Assembly: GCA_013399895.1 (NCBI GenBank)
Contig: VXBA01001792.1
Span: 194,891 to 258,890, forward strand
Length of the DNA stretch: 64,000 nucleotides
Origin: Serilophus lunatus
Taxonomy: Eukaryota > Chordata > Aves > Passeriformes > Eurylaimidae
Direction: 5' to 3'
In this document: in pieces, positions 1 through 10,115 of the stretch
How positions within the stretch are numbered: position 1 is the stretch's first letter
Layout of the letters: each line of letters opens with the position of its first letter
Notes under the pieces: generated by a model
What the model saw: the letters and a program-made list of their open reading frames with translations, nothing else
What the model was told of the DNA's origin: nothing
Databases searched by the model: none
Made by a program: the position numbers and the translations under genes

Positions 1-466
1 ATCATTGCAGCATCAACATAGGAAAATATGCATTAGCAAGCTCATGAATCTCTGATCTTTAAACTGTTTCTCATGTAGTATCAGTTTCTTACTGTAAAGC
101 AGCCAAAAATCCTTTTGAACAGAAAATAGTAATCATGCTTTCAACTTAGAGCACTGTGTAAAGCTTTTCTTCACAGATTAAGAATAAACAGAGGACTTCA
201 ACCTTGTTTTCTTCCTAGTCACTGAAGCATTAATTTCCATGGGGAAAACCCTGCTCCCCATGGAGAATTTTGCTGCTGGCTCCAAGATTCTTAAGGTTGT
301 CAAGCCACATCTTCTCACTTGTGAGGTGCTACCAGGCACGATGTGAGCAGGACAGCAGGCAGGTGCCAGGACTTTGTGTGTTCAGTAGTGGTGAGTCTGT
401 GGCTCACAGTGACTCGTACTAATTAGGAGGGAAGAGGGACTGTGCTTCACTTTTCCTTGCCCTTAC
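1..466. other. unassigned sequence, probably intronic
   Basis: No repeat or convincing coding exon is visible. A long pyrimidine-rich tract on the plus strand at about 447-494 ends in 'ttttgaag', which resembles a splice acceptor, but the plus frames that follow soon meet stops. The sequence probably lies in an intron of the plus-strand gene whose last exons are at 5.8-23.4 kb. Confidence 0.3.
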
Positions 467-570
467 CCTTATTTCCCTGGCTGCTGTTTTGAAGACGTCG
501 CATTCATTGCGCAGCAGCTCAGAGAACTGAGCTGATGTGACGGTCAGCAGCCTGGTCAGGATCTCACAGC
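467..570 (-). CDS. candidate internal exon on the minus strand, product unknown
   Basis: The minus strand has a 62-codon open frame here with a protein-like middle, including 'CEILTRLLTVTSAQFSELL' and then 'RNECDVFKTAAREIR'. On that strand 'cctcag' before 570 could be the acceptor, and the frame runs into 'AGG|GTAAGG', a good donor, at 466-465. The predicted exon is 104 bp, starts in phase 1 and ends in phase 0. Codons are rich in CTG and C/G third positions, as in bird exons. Against this, the clear exons nearby lie on the plus strand. The plus strand also has an acceptor-like tract ending at 494, followed by a short open stretch (FEDVAFIAQQLREL) that soon hits TGA. It may therefore be a minus-strand gene exon, a decayed plus exon or a conserved non-coding element. 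I do not recognise the family. Confidence 0.25.
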
Positions 571-876
571 CTGAGGTCTTTGTGTTTATTTCTATGGTGT
601 GTGTCAATAGAGCAGCAAAACTCAGTCTGTGAGCTCCTGAGCTTGAACCACCTCAGGTGAAGTGAAGGTGGAGCCCTGTTGACAGGTGAACTATGAGCTC
701 GGAGGAGCTGGGAGAGTGTCTTGGTTACCCACAGCACATCCATTCAGCTTCTGCGAGCTCTCCTGTTGAATAGCTTACATTTTACTATCCTCTTTGATGA
801 TTTATCTTGCAGGTTATGATTGAAATAAGAAACAGCTGTCTCAATCTCTTCAGTGTGCTTTGACTATTTTTTGTAG
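571..876. other. unassigned sequence
   Basis: I see no repeat, exon or RNA gene here. It is ordinary mixed-composition sequence leading into the CR1 tail at 877. Confidence 0.3.
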
Positions 877-1096
877 GTTTAGATTAGGGACTGGGAAGAA
901 ATTCTGGGCTGAGAGGGTGGGGAAGCCCTGGCACAGATGGCCTTGTGGCTGCCCCATCCCTGGAAGCATCCAAGGCCAGGCTGGTTGTGGCTTGGAGCAA
1001 CCTGGGATAGTGGAAGGTGTCCTTGCCTGTGGCAGGGGAGTTGGAACAAGGTGGACTTGAAGGTCCCTTCTAACCCAAACTACTCTATCACTCTGC
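877..1096 (+). mobile_element. CR1 LINE 3' fragment
   Basis: This copy starts near 'tttagattagggactgggaa', passes through 'gccctggcacag', 'ccatccctggaagcatcc' and 'gggatagtggaaggtgtcc', and ends with 'taacccaaactactctatca'. It is a 5'-truncated, non-coding CR1 tail in plus orientation. Confidence 0.85.
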
Positions 1097-2864
1097 GTTA
1101 TAATGTTACTTATATCAAATAGTCCATGGCACTCCATATCCTGCAGTATTATCATTCAGTTTAATGCCACATCCTGAAGAGAGTAGAAAGATTACTTGTT
1201 TTTCTGCTATAGTGCTCCTTGCTCGTTATGCAGTGTTGTGTGTTGAGTCAGTGCAGTATTTGGTAGAAGCAGAGCAATAGCCCAGAAAGAATGAAGGATC
1301 CTTTAAAGGCATTGGAGTTGTAAATATCAAAATGCAGTAAAGAACAGATCCTTTTTGTATCCCTTTCAGATATTCCCATTGCTTTTCTTATCTGAGGTCT
1401 AAAGTGTGCATTAGTTAAAGTGAGTAGAGTCATGGAAGGAGCAGCGGGAGTGGGGAGTTTGTCATGCTTTGATGTTCCTCCAAGGCCGAGTACCTTGTTT
1501 GCAAGCCTGGGCAGATCGTGAATGTAGAGAACTATCATATTTTTATATGATTGGCTTGTGTTTGTCACAGCCTGGAGTAGAAAGCACCAAAGATCCCAGC
1601 AGATAAATGAGTAGCAGTGGAGTGATAAAGGGCAGACCTTGAATCAAGTGGATAGCAGTTTCCTTGGGAGCAAGAAAGAATCTTATCCTGAGCTTTCCAA
1701 AGAACTAGAAAATACAGTAAAACCAGATTCAGACACTTGGAGAACAAGCATATTTCTCTCGCTTCCCCACCTTCCCATTCTAGATGTTTTGTCTTTCAAT
1801 GATAGGATTTTCTGCATCCCAGTAAACTCCAAACCCACAGTACTTTCTCCCTGTCACCAAGACATCTGGTTGTGCTGGGGGAGCTAATCAATTGCAGACG
1901 TTGTTGCTATTATAAGCCTGCAAGCCACTTGAAAAGTTACCCAGGATTTTGGTAATGAAGGGCCTGAAGTTATTATTTGAGTGCTATTTTTTTCTTTTCC
2001 TTTTAACTTCCCTTCAGGGGTCATCAGACTGGCAATATTTTATTCTTTTTTACAAGCTCAAATTTTAGACTTTTGAAAGTTCAAATCTGTTTGTCTCAAA
2101 CTACTTGAATTTCCTGTAAAAGTGTTGGAGTTGTGAATTCATTTGTAATAACATAAAAGCAAACTCTGTCTGAAAAGTTGATATTTAAATAGCTGAGAAA
2201 CTCAGGGCTGAGCTTGGGCCGAGGCACATTTGTCATTTTGAAATTAGAGATGGTATTTACTATTAACATTCAGTAAGGCTATCAGTCACCTTTATAAGGA
2301 CAGCTTTGCAAAAAATCCATTTATAATTTAAAACCAAGCACAGTTTAAAACTCAAGAGTGACATTCAGCTCTCAACACAATGCACCCTATAGCTCCAATT
2401 GAAAACCCCTCCTTCAAAGCCTCACTAATGCTAGAATCTCTCCAATAATGAATGATTTATCATTCTGTATTTGGCTTTTTCCTGTTGGAAGGGCGGAGAG
2501 GAAGATTCTAAACTCCAGTCACTCCTAGCGCTTGGCTCTAAAACACATAAACAATGCAGAGCGTCACAAGTCCCATCCCAACGCCTGTTTTACACAACCA
2601 CGTGTTCTCAGCCCAGCTCTTAAAGTCTAGTGCAGGGCATCTGCTTGGAGCTGGTTTGTTTTTGGGGGGATCCCAGGTGCTGATGGCAGCTCCAGCTCAG
2701 GATGGAGCCTGGCAGCGCCGGCGTTCCGCTGGTGCCGATGGGCTGGGCGGCGATAAGCAAAGAGACAGTCTGGCTCCTTCCAGGAGCCTCTCGGTCATGT
2801 CTGAGCACTCGGCAGTTCCCAAAGCCTCTGGCTGACTTTCCCCTGTGGACCGTTCATTTATCAG
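1097..2864. other. unassigned sequence, probably intronic
   Basis: I find no defensible exon or repeat family. Open frames such as 1248-1568 (minus) and 2554-2835 (plus) lack coding character or paired splice sites. The part around 2000-2500 is AT-rich and unique. Confidence 0.3.
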
Positions 2865-2950
2865 GAAATGGAATTGGTTACAGGATTCCGCGTGTTGCCA
2901 AACCTCACTGACGAAATCGGGCCCGTTCCTGCTCTCACAAGTGGAAGGAT
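2865..2950 (+). CDS. candidate internal exon of the plus-strand gene
   Basis: A good acceptor, 'cgttcatttatcag', lies just before 2865. The following phase-0 frame is protein-like (EMELVTGFRVLPNLTDEIGP, then VPALTSGR). If the exon ends at 2950 it is 86 bp and leaves two bases, which fits the exon at 5757 because that exon starts with the last base of a codon. The donor would be 'GGAT|GTATTA', which is weak. The minus strand over 2900-2988 is also open, with a poly-T tract and CAG acceptor (AG at 2990-2989) and a possible donor 'TCA|GTGAGG', reading KALKTKHKELIHPSTCESR. Only one reading is likely to be real. I prefer the plus strand because it joins in phase to stronger plus exons. No domain is recognised. 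Confidence 0.35.
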
Positions 2951-2989
2951 GTATTAACTCTTTGTGCTTTGTTTTTAAGGCTTTCACTG

Positions 2990-3653
2990 AAAAAAAAAAC
3001 AAAAAAGAAAAAAATTAAAAAAGATAGGTACCTTCCCACTTTGAAAGGTTCATGGAAATTGCTGAGACACTTTCACTCTATGTGAATATACTACTAATGC
3101 ATAGTTTTGCCTGTTATATTTATTCCTTTGCATCACTGTTGCCACTGTTTTTGTAAATATTATTTTAGGACAACTGAATAATTTCAAGGCAGTTGAATTA
3201 TGCTAATGAGAGATTTGCCTACTGAATTTGGCATATTCTTGCTTGAAAAATGTCTTATAAAATAGAGGAGTAAAAATTAAGATTTATTAAAAATGTAAAC
3301 AGTGCTTTGTTGTTTACAGGGAGGCTTTAAAGCAGGTTGTGTGTAATTTATGGGGGCTTAACCAGAATTTATTAGAAATGTATCTCTAATTTTGCAGATA
3401 ATATGACAACAAAAACCCGAGTGCAGTTGTTTCTGAGTGTATTGCTGGATTTGCTCGTAGTTAGAAACCCAGTTGTCTAATGGCAAGGCAGGTGCCACTC
3501 TTTTTAGGTGCTATTTGGTTGTCATCATCTCTCATAGATTGAGTTTTCAGCAAACTTAAAAAACCAAGTACTCTTTTAAAATCCAGATGCATATTTTTTT
3601 AGACTCTATGAACTTCAGGCTGCTCTGAAGTTTGTAGGGCAGAGCTACTTGGC
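2990..3653. other. AT-rich unassigned sequence
   Basis: An A-rich tract lies at about 2990-3022, followed by AT-rich unique sequence. No exon or RNA gene is seen. Confidence 0.3.
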
Positions 3654-3860
3654 AATCATAGAATCATTTAGGTTGGAAATCTCTCTGAGACCATCAAGTC
3701 CAACTGTTCCTCAAAGCCACCGCTAACCCATGTCCCCAAGTGCCACATACACATGGCTTTTAAATCCTTTCAGGGATGGGGATTCCACCACACATGTGGG
3801 CAGCTGTGCCAGTGTCTGACCACCCCCTTGGTTAAGAAATTTTTCCTAATAGGCCTAAAC
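3654..3860 (-). mobile_element. CR1 LINE 3' fragment
   Basis: It begins with 'aatcatagaatcatttaggt' and continues through 'ccatcaagtccaac', 'ccatgtccccaagtgccaca', 'cagggatggggattccacca' and 'aagaaatttttcctaat'. This is the reverse complement of a classical avian CR1 3' end. Confidence 0.9.
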
Positions 3861-5080
3861 GTGAGCAAATTCTCAATGGGGCAGATTGCAGTGAGAAATA
3901 AAGAGCCATTTTATTTTTATTAATTTATTTGTATTGATAGGAAGTTCTCCTAGGGCTTTTTCATTTCTCCAGTGGTCAACATCTGTCTCCAGAGATCCCT
4001 TGATTTTCTCCCTGAGCAGCTGAGCTCACTTTTGCCATACTTTGTTTAAAAGGGGAAGAACAAATAGCCATTTACAAGTTGTCCACTGGTGGGTGCAGGT
4101 GACTATTCCTGTATCACTTGAATCATTTCAGTTTGTGAAAGGATGTGTTGCAGCAGGAGCATTTCTATTGTAACACATCAGTGTGTTTTAATGCAATCAG
4201 TAGTTGTAACCTCCCATGTTTGAAATTAATAAGCCCAGAGGTAAAGCACAGTGTACATATGGCAATTATTATGTCTGGAAGTGGTTGCTGCACTAATTGA
4301 TAGCAGTAGCAAGTAATACAGCCTCACTTAATTTCATTGCTTCACGGAGATCCTGTAAACAGAATTTTTGCAATCTAATATGTCAGAATTTTTTTGTCCT
4401 TTTCAACATGAGCAAATGACTGTGAAAATACTTAGAGTTCTCTTAGCTCATTTAACTTAGTGGTAATTTGGGATCCTTCATCTATAAACAAAAAGTGTCT
4501 GAAAACAGCTTGTCCACAACCTGTGAAAGTGCCTTGTAAGTCTCATCTGCTGCTCTCTGGGGCATGGTTGGATCAGCCCATACCTGATGCCAGCCAGGGA
4601 TCCTGCTCACAGTCTGCATCCTGCAGGGGAGGATAAGTGGGCAACTTGGCCTCATTGCTGGTATAACTGAGGCTTGTAAAAATCAGATAAATTCAAAGCT
4701 GTGCCTACAGCAATTTAAAGATACTGCAAATTTAGTATTCCTCAAACTTAAAAAATTGTGGTTTAATAGTATAATTATGATTTTCAGTTTTAAAGTAGCA
4801 CATAATCTATGCTTCTGAGGATCTCAGAACACTGGTCTTTCCCATTCTGGAACCAGGAGCCAGAAGATGCCTGGTGGCTGTGCATGCATGGAGATCCTTC
4901 ATGTCTGTCAGAGAGACACTGTTGATGATCAAGGCCAAAGTGGCTCTAACACCAAATCCAAGTTTGCTTTGTATGTTGAAAAATGAATGAACTTACCATG
5001 ATTCCTCAGAGACCTTTGCTATCATCCAGGGAAGCTCCAAACAGCTTAGAACCATGATTTGAGTTTAGAACCAAACCAGT
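3861..5080. other. unassigned AT-rich sequence, probably intronic
   Basis: No exon, repeat family or RNA gene was recognised. Confidence 0.3.
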
Positions 5081-5195
5081 GGTTTGGGTTGGAAAGGACC
5101 TTAAAGCTCATTCTGCTCCAACCTGGCCTTGGACACTTCCAGGGATGGAGCATCCACAGCTTCTCGGGGCAACCTGTACCAGAGCCTCACCTTTC
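5081..5195 (-). mobile_element. short CR1 LINE 3' fragment
   Basis: It begins with 'ggtttgggttggaaaggacc' and includes 'caacctggccttggacactt', 'ccagggatggagcatccaca' and 'gagcctcacc'. It is a reverse-oriented CR1 tail, shorter than its neighbours. Confidence 0.85.
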
Positions 5196-5756
5196 TGGAA
5201 CACTTTCGTACAGAATAAATGACTGGCTGAAAATAGACTATTTTGGGATAATATGTAGTGATACTGAATTGTATAAATGCAGGTATAATGCAGGAAAACC
5301 TTACATGTAGGAGTCTCAGAAGCACTGCCGAAGGTTTCACTGGCTTCAGGATTATGGTGGCAGCTGTAGTTTTTAAATCCAATCTATTGTATATTTTTAC
5401 TATCTCCTTTATGTTCTACTTGTAATTTGGTCATAGCTCTCTGGAAAAGATTGATCCTGTTCATATGGAAGGCTTTGTTTTTTTTATTGAAGTCCAGGAC
5501 ATTTCATCCCAGGATGCAGGCAGGAATGCATCAGAGTATTGCACAAGAAGCCAAGGTAGCTTGGGAGGGTGGTTCTTGGGTGAGTGACTTGAGTAACAGT
5601 GATTCTGCAGTTCAGGAATGAGGTGCATTGGCCAAGATGAGGATGAAGGGTGGGCTAGCACAGGACACTCCTATTCCCAAGCTGCTGTCTACATGGAGAC
5701 TAATGTTTACACAGAGGCTTAATGTCTGTCCCCTCCACCCCTCAAAACTATTCCAG
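5196..5756. other. unassigned sequence, probably intronic
   Basis: Nothing recognisable was found. Short open frames on both strands have no splice-site support. The end of the interval is the acceptor region of the exon at 5757. Confidence 0.3.
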
Positions 5757-5910
5757 TTACCTTCTGGAAGCTGCATTCTGGGTTCAGTCACTTCATTCTG
5801 GAATCACTGCTTTCTTAACAAAGCTCAACAGTTATACTGGAGTGAAATCACCTTATTCTGGAGTTGCCATAGCTGCTTCTGATGAGCTGTTCTATAATAC
5901 TGTTATGCAG
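5757..5910 (+). CDS. internal exon of the plus-strand gene
   Basis: The acceptor 'ctcaaaactattccag' ends at 5756 and the donor 'TATGCAG|GTCAGT' starts at 5911. The 154-bp interval is open in one frame. It begins with one base that completes a codon, then 51 codons, and ends in phase 0. The product starts YLLEAAFWVQSLHSGITAF, continues with LTKLNSYTGVKSPYSGVAIA and ends ASDELFYNTVMQ. The mix of aromatic, small and hydrophobic residues and the clean exon borders suggest real coding sequence. In the model it joins upstream to 2865-2950 and downstream to 18031-18096 or 19103-19147, all in compatible phase. It probably encodes part of a folded alpha/beta domain near the C-terminus of the protein whose last exon is at 23262. 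A GREB1-family identity is a guess from that last exon, and I see no catalytic motif. Confidence 0.6.
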
Positions 5911-6492
5911 GTCAGTCTTCTGCAGAGGTCTGGACAGTGTTTTGGGTATCCAAAATAGTTTTGAGAATAAACCAAAATGTTCAGATGACAAGGTTTTACC
6001 TACCCAGCCAGGAGACATGCACTAGGTAAAAGTAACAATTGAATTGTATAAATGCAAATATAACACTCTTATATTAATACAATAATACATATTGTGATGC
6101 TGGATTTTAGTAACCAATAAAAATGGGAAAGGGAAAATGAAGCAATTCCAGGAGAAAGGTGATCAGCAGTGCAGGAGTTTGTGGTTTCTCTCCTGTGGTT
6201 GTCCTCACTTTGCCATCACCTGGGTTAGTCCCTTCACTGTTCTGCAGGGCTGTAGCTGCAGTCACAGCCCTGTACTCAGCCGAGCTCATTGGTGTCTCAG
6301 CCTTGCCTGTGCCAGCCTATGGGTTGTAATTAACTACCTCTCATTGAGGCAACAGCTAAGAATTCATTCAATTACATGCAGAGGCTTCAGAAGGTGTAAT
6401 GTTCTGTAACAACAGTTATTAAAGGAGTTTATGTTTCTTTTTTTACCTAAGATGAGGAGTAAAAGGTTTAAAGTAAAATATATATATATATA
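5911..6492. other. intronic sequence with short AT tract
   Basis: A short (AT)n tract lies at about 6478-6492, just before the CR1 tail at 6493. I see nothing else. Confidence 0.35.
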
Positions 6493-6710
6493 AGGAAGAA
6501 AGTTTTTGTGGTGGGGGTGGTGAAAGACTGGCACAGGTTGCCCAGGGAGGTGTTAGATACTTCCTGGGAGTGTTTAGGGCCAGGCTGGAGAGGGATTGGT
6601 GCAGCCTGGTCTAGTGGAAGGTATCCCTGCCCATAGCAGGGATTGGAACTAGATGGCGTTAAAGTTCCCTTCCAACCCAAACCATTCTCAAAGTCTGTAA
6701 TTCTGTGAAA
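6493..6710 (+). mobile_element. CR1 LINE 3' fragment
   Basis: It contains 'ggaagaaagtttttgtggtg', 'actggcacaggttgcccagg', 'tccctgcccatagcagggat' and 'cttccaacccaaaccattct', and ends near 'aattctgtga'. It is a plus-oriented, 5'-truncated copy inserted next to an AT dinucleotide tract. Confidence 0.88.
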
Positions 6711-7441
6711 TAAATATGTAATTCTTTATGCTTCCTGTAGAGAGCAGAAAAATATTTCCATAGGGGACACAAGGGAAGTCCACTGCGAATATCTTCTCCT
6801 TCCTTGGCTCTGGTCATGCTCTGCTGGTGACACAGTCAGTGTGAAAAGGACCCCTCATCATCTTCATCTCATGTCCAGTGAAAGGTGCCCCAACTGGTTC
6901 CTACCCAAGAGGAGGCTCTTTGGCAGTGATGAGTAGCAACCATTGCTGTTAGGAGTACTGTTTTGGAGAAGAAAAATGTGGTAACTTGGTGGCATTTTCT
7001 TACTGTCACTCATGGTGAGGAGTGTTTTCCATCCTTCTGCTGTATGTGTGGCAGAGCATCCTTGCGCAGGGCATTGGTGGTGGTGATAATTGGAGCGATG
7101 ATGTTTGGTGCTCTGCAGGCTTTGTGGAGGGGAGAGGTCAGGAGATGACATACAAGCTTCAGTCACTAAAAGTAATGTGTATTGGCAAAACATATCAAAC
7201 AAATATTTCTTTATGCACAACTGAAGTCTGATCTTGGCTTTTCATTGCTCTGTTAAATACCCAGCGAGACTGGAAGTGAGTGTAGCAACAGGATCTCATT
7301 TTTCCATGTGAGCTCTTGTGACATTGTGTTGCCTGTCTGTGAATCTGCTTTGATTTAGATGTGCGATCTGAAAATAAATAGTCCCTAAATTTAATTTTCC
7401 AGTGGTACTTAGAAAGGTGGGTCATTTAAACTGGAAGAAGG
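6711..7441. other. unassigned sequence
   Basis: No exon or repeat was recognised. The minus open frame at 6864-7220 has low-complexity composition and no splice support. Confidence 0.3.
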
Positions 7442-7667
7442 ATGTTTAGATTCACTATTAGGAAGAAATTCTTGGCAGTGAGGGTGGAGAGGCCCTGGCA
7501 CAGGTTGGGCAGAGAAGCTGTGGCTGCCCCATCCCTGGAAGTGTCCAGGGCCAGGCTGGAGCCACCTGGGATAGTGGAAGATGTCCCAGCCCATGGCAGG
7601 GGGTGGAATGAGATGAGCTTTAAAAGATCCCTTCCAATCCATTCCATTCCATAATTCTATGATTCTC
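7442..7667 (+). mobile_element. CR1 LINE 3' fragment
   Basis: It starts near 'atgtttagattcactattag', includes 'gtggagaggccctggcacag', 'ctgccccatccctggaagtg' and 'agcccatggcagggggtgga', and ends 'ataattctatgattct'. It is a well-preserved plus-strand tail with a typical terminal repeat. Confidence 0.92.
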
Positions 7668-9625
7668 CTACTTTATAAGTAGGAAGGGCACAAGTAGAGA
7701 ATTGGAGAGGAAAAATTTGAACTTTATGCAGATCCTAACGTGAAACAGTCTGTCTTTGTGTATCTGGTATCAACCAACCAATTGGTTGATTTCATTGGTT
7801 TAAGGAAGCTACTACAAGAAAGAGACATCAAATACAAGGCAGAAAGCAAGCACTGGAGAAATGAGATGATGGGAAAGCAGTGTGAGACTTTCCAAGTCAC
7901 TCCCCATGGTAACAGAGCTCTGACTCTGGTAAACAGCATTCTGCACGTGTACATTTCTCAAAGCTACTTCCATTCTGCTGGCCTGCCACATCATTTGAAC
8001 TCTCTTAACCCTCCAGGATGATCCCTTTTTTTTTTTTTTTTTGAAAGAGAGCACAGAGGAGCTTCCCTGCCTAGAGCTGCAGAGTTTTGGCTTTGCAGCA
8101 GCTGGGCAAGAGCCCAGTGCTCATGAGCAGCCCATCACTCCCTGTCCAGCATATCTTATGGGAGGGCTCCCAGCCAGAGTCCGGCCCCTGTTCATTTTGG
8201 AGCTATACAATTGCTCAGGCTAAATAACATTCCCCAAGTTTCCCTCCCTAGAAAGCCTCCCTATACTTTCATTGCGTTTTTCACTGTGACTTAATCTGCT
8301 TCACATGTGTTGTGCAGCCTTCACTTGCTCCATTGCATATGTTGTGAGTCCAATGAAAAGTCCAGTGCCAAGTGCACTGCATGTGCATGACGTGTTGTTT
8401 CCAAATATCTTGCAAAGTTGGTCAAAGCAAAGTAAAATTATGCTGAAATGCTCTGACCTTTTTTTTTCCCCTCCTCAGTTGAAAGCTATTTCCAACCCAT
8501 GTGTTCATTTTTTACTGCAAACCCATCAGTATAGGCAGAGTAGCTAAAAAGTAAAAGAAGTTTCATTTAAAATCAATTTATTAGTTTCTTCTAAAAGCCC
8601 ACGTTTTGTCTGATACTGTGAAAAAAGGTGTTAACCACTTTTTAAATAAAATACAAAATTATGTGGCAGAGGCAACCACCTTGTCCCAGAAGGTGCAAGA
8701 TTTGATGAGTTATGACAACTGGATACAAGAAAGAGGGAGAAAAAAAATTGTGTAACCAACTTGCAATTACACTGATCCAATTGCACTTCCACTTTCAAGA
8801 TTTAGCTGTCTTTTCTGAATTAGACTTTTGAATTAAGTTTCCATAACATGTGGCAGACTGAGAAAAAAATTTCTGCCCTGGATGACAGATGAACTAGATA
8901 ATGGAGTATAATCTCCTCCATTTTCATGATTTTGACACATTTTCACTTCTGTGTGTATGTTTAAATCAAGGAATCAAAATAATTTTGAGTGCAGAATATA
9001 AATCTCAGACAAAATTACAGCTTTCATTGAAGTGTTGGGTTAAATGTAAACAGCAGGGATGTTATAGATATCTTCTAATTAAATGCATAAATCAGAGAAG
9101 TGTCTTGAATGTTTACAGCAACTGCACCAAAAAGTGAGAATGAGGAAGAGATGTGCTTTGTCAGCTGATGGCTGCCTCCACTGCCTTCCCATACTGAGTT
9201 TAATTTTGTCACAACCTTTGGTGCAAGTTGCAAAGCTCCTCTCTGGTTGATTTACAGGCTGTTTGTTCCTGCTGAGGATGATTAGTGGTGGAGATGGCTT
9301 TTTCCTGACCAAGCAGGGGATTTCTCATGTCTGTCAGCATCACTGCTGAGGACTCTGCTGTTACGATTTAGAGAGCAGCTGATTTAGGGCACCATGCCTT
9401 TCTGGTGGCTGTAATTGTTCTGTAGAATTGGGTAATGGCACTGAATCTTAAATCCATGTGGATTTAGGCTGGGTTTATGGTTCCTAAGGTTGTGATGCTC
9501 AATCCACAGTCTGTTGAGCCTGCAGACAAAGACTGATTTTCCTTGACTGTGTTCTCATGTTGATTCTGCGCCCTGACAAGGCCTACTATTCTGCCTTTCT
9601 ACCCAGCTTTTCTCCTTGCCCTATA
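7668..9625. other. unassigned sequence with a poly-T run
   Basis: There is a T homopolymer at about 8025-8042 and a small perfect palindrome at 7775-7788. Otherwise it is unique, partly AT-rich sequence with no supported exon. Confidence 0.3.
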
Positions 9626-9870
9626 GGTTGGGAAAGCCCACTAAAACCATCAAATTCAACCATTCCCAGCACTGCCGAGGCCACCACTAACCTGTGTCCC
9701 CAAGTGCAGCATCCATGTAGCTTTTGAGTCCCTGGACAGTGTGTGGCAGGGCTGGACAATCTTTTCCACAAAGAAATTTTCCCTAATATATAATCTCTAT
9801 ATAATCTATATATCCCTGGTGCAACTCAAGGCCATTTCTTCTTGTCCTGTCACTTGTAACCTGGGAGAAG
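9626..9870 (-). mobile_element. CR1 LINE 3' fragment
   Basis: It shows 'ggttgggaaagccca', 'aaccatcaaattcaaccatt', 'ctgtgtccccaagtgcagca', 'aaagaaattttccctaat' and then 'aaggccatttcttcttgtcc'. The reverse-oriented copy extends further into the element than most here and is interrupted by a short AT-rich stretch at about 9783-9812. Confidence 0.85.
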
Positions 9871-9937
9871 AGGTGTGCTTCAGGCAGGTGCAAAGTGATT
9901 TTAGTCACCATGAGCTCTTAGAGCACAGGAGATGAGG

Positions 9938-10115
9938 ATCACAGAATCAGGGAATTAACTAGGTTGGAAAAGACTTTGGAGATCATCAAGTCCAACCTAT
10001 GACTTAACACCCGCTCATCCACTAAACCATGGCACTAAGTGTCACATCCAGTCTTTTTTTAAACACTTCCAGTGGCAGTGACTCCACCACCTCCCAGGGC
10101 AGCCCATTCCAATGG
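9938..10115 (-). mobile_element. CR1 LINE 3' fragment
   Basis: It starts 'atcacagaatcagggaatta', then 'ggttggaaaagactttggag', 'atcatcaagtccaacctatg', 'accatggcactaagtgtcac' and 'cagggcagcccattccaatg'. It is a second reverse CR1 tail only about 70 bp from the previous one and of a different, older-looking subfamily. Confidence 0.85.
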
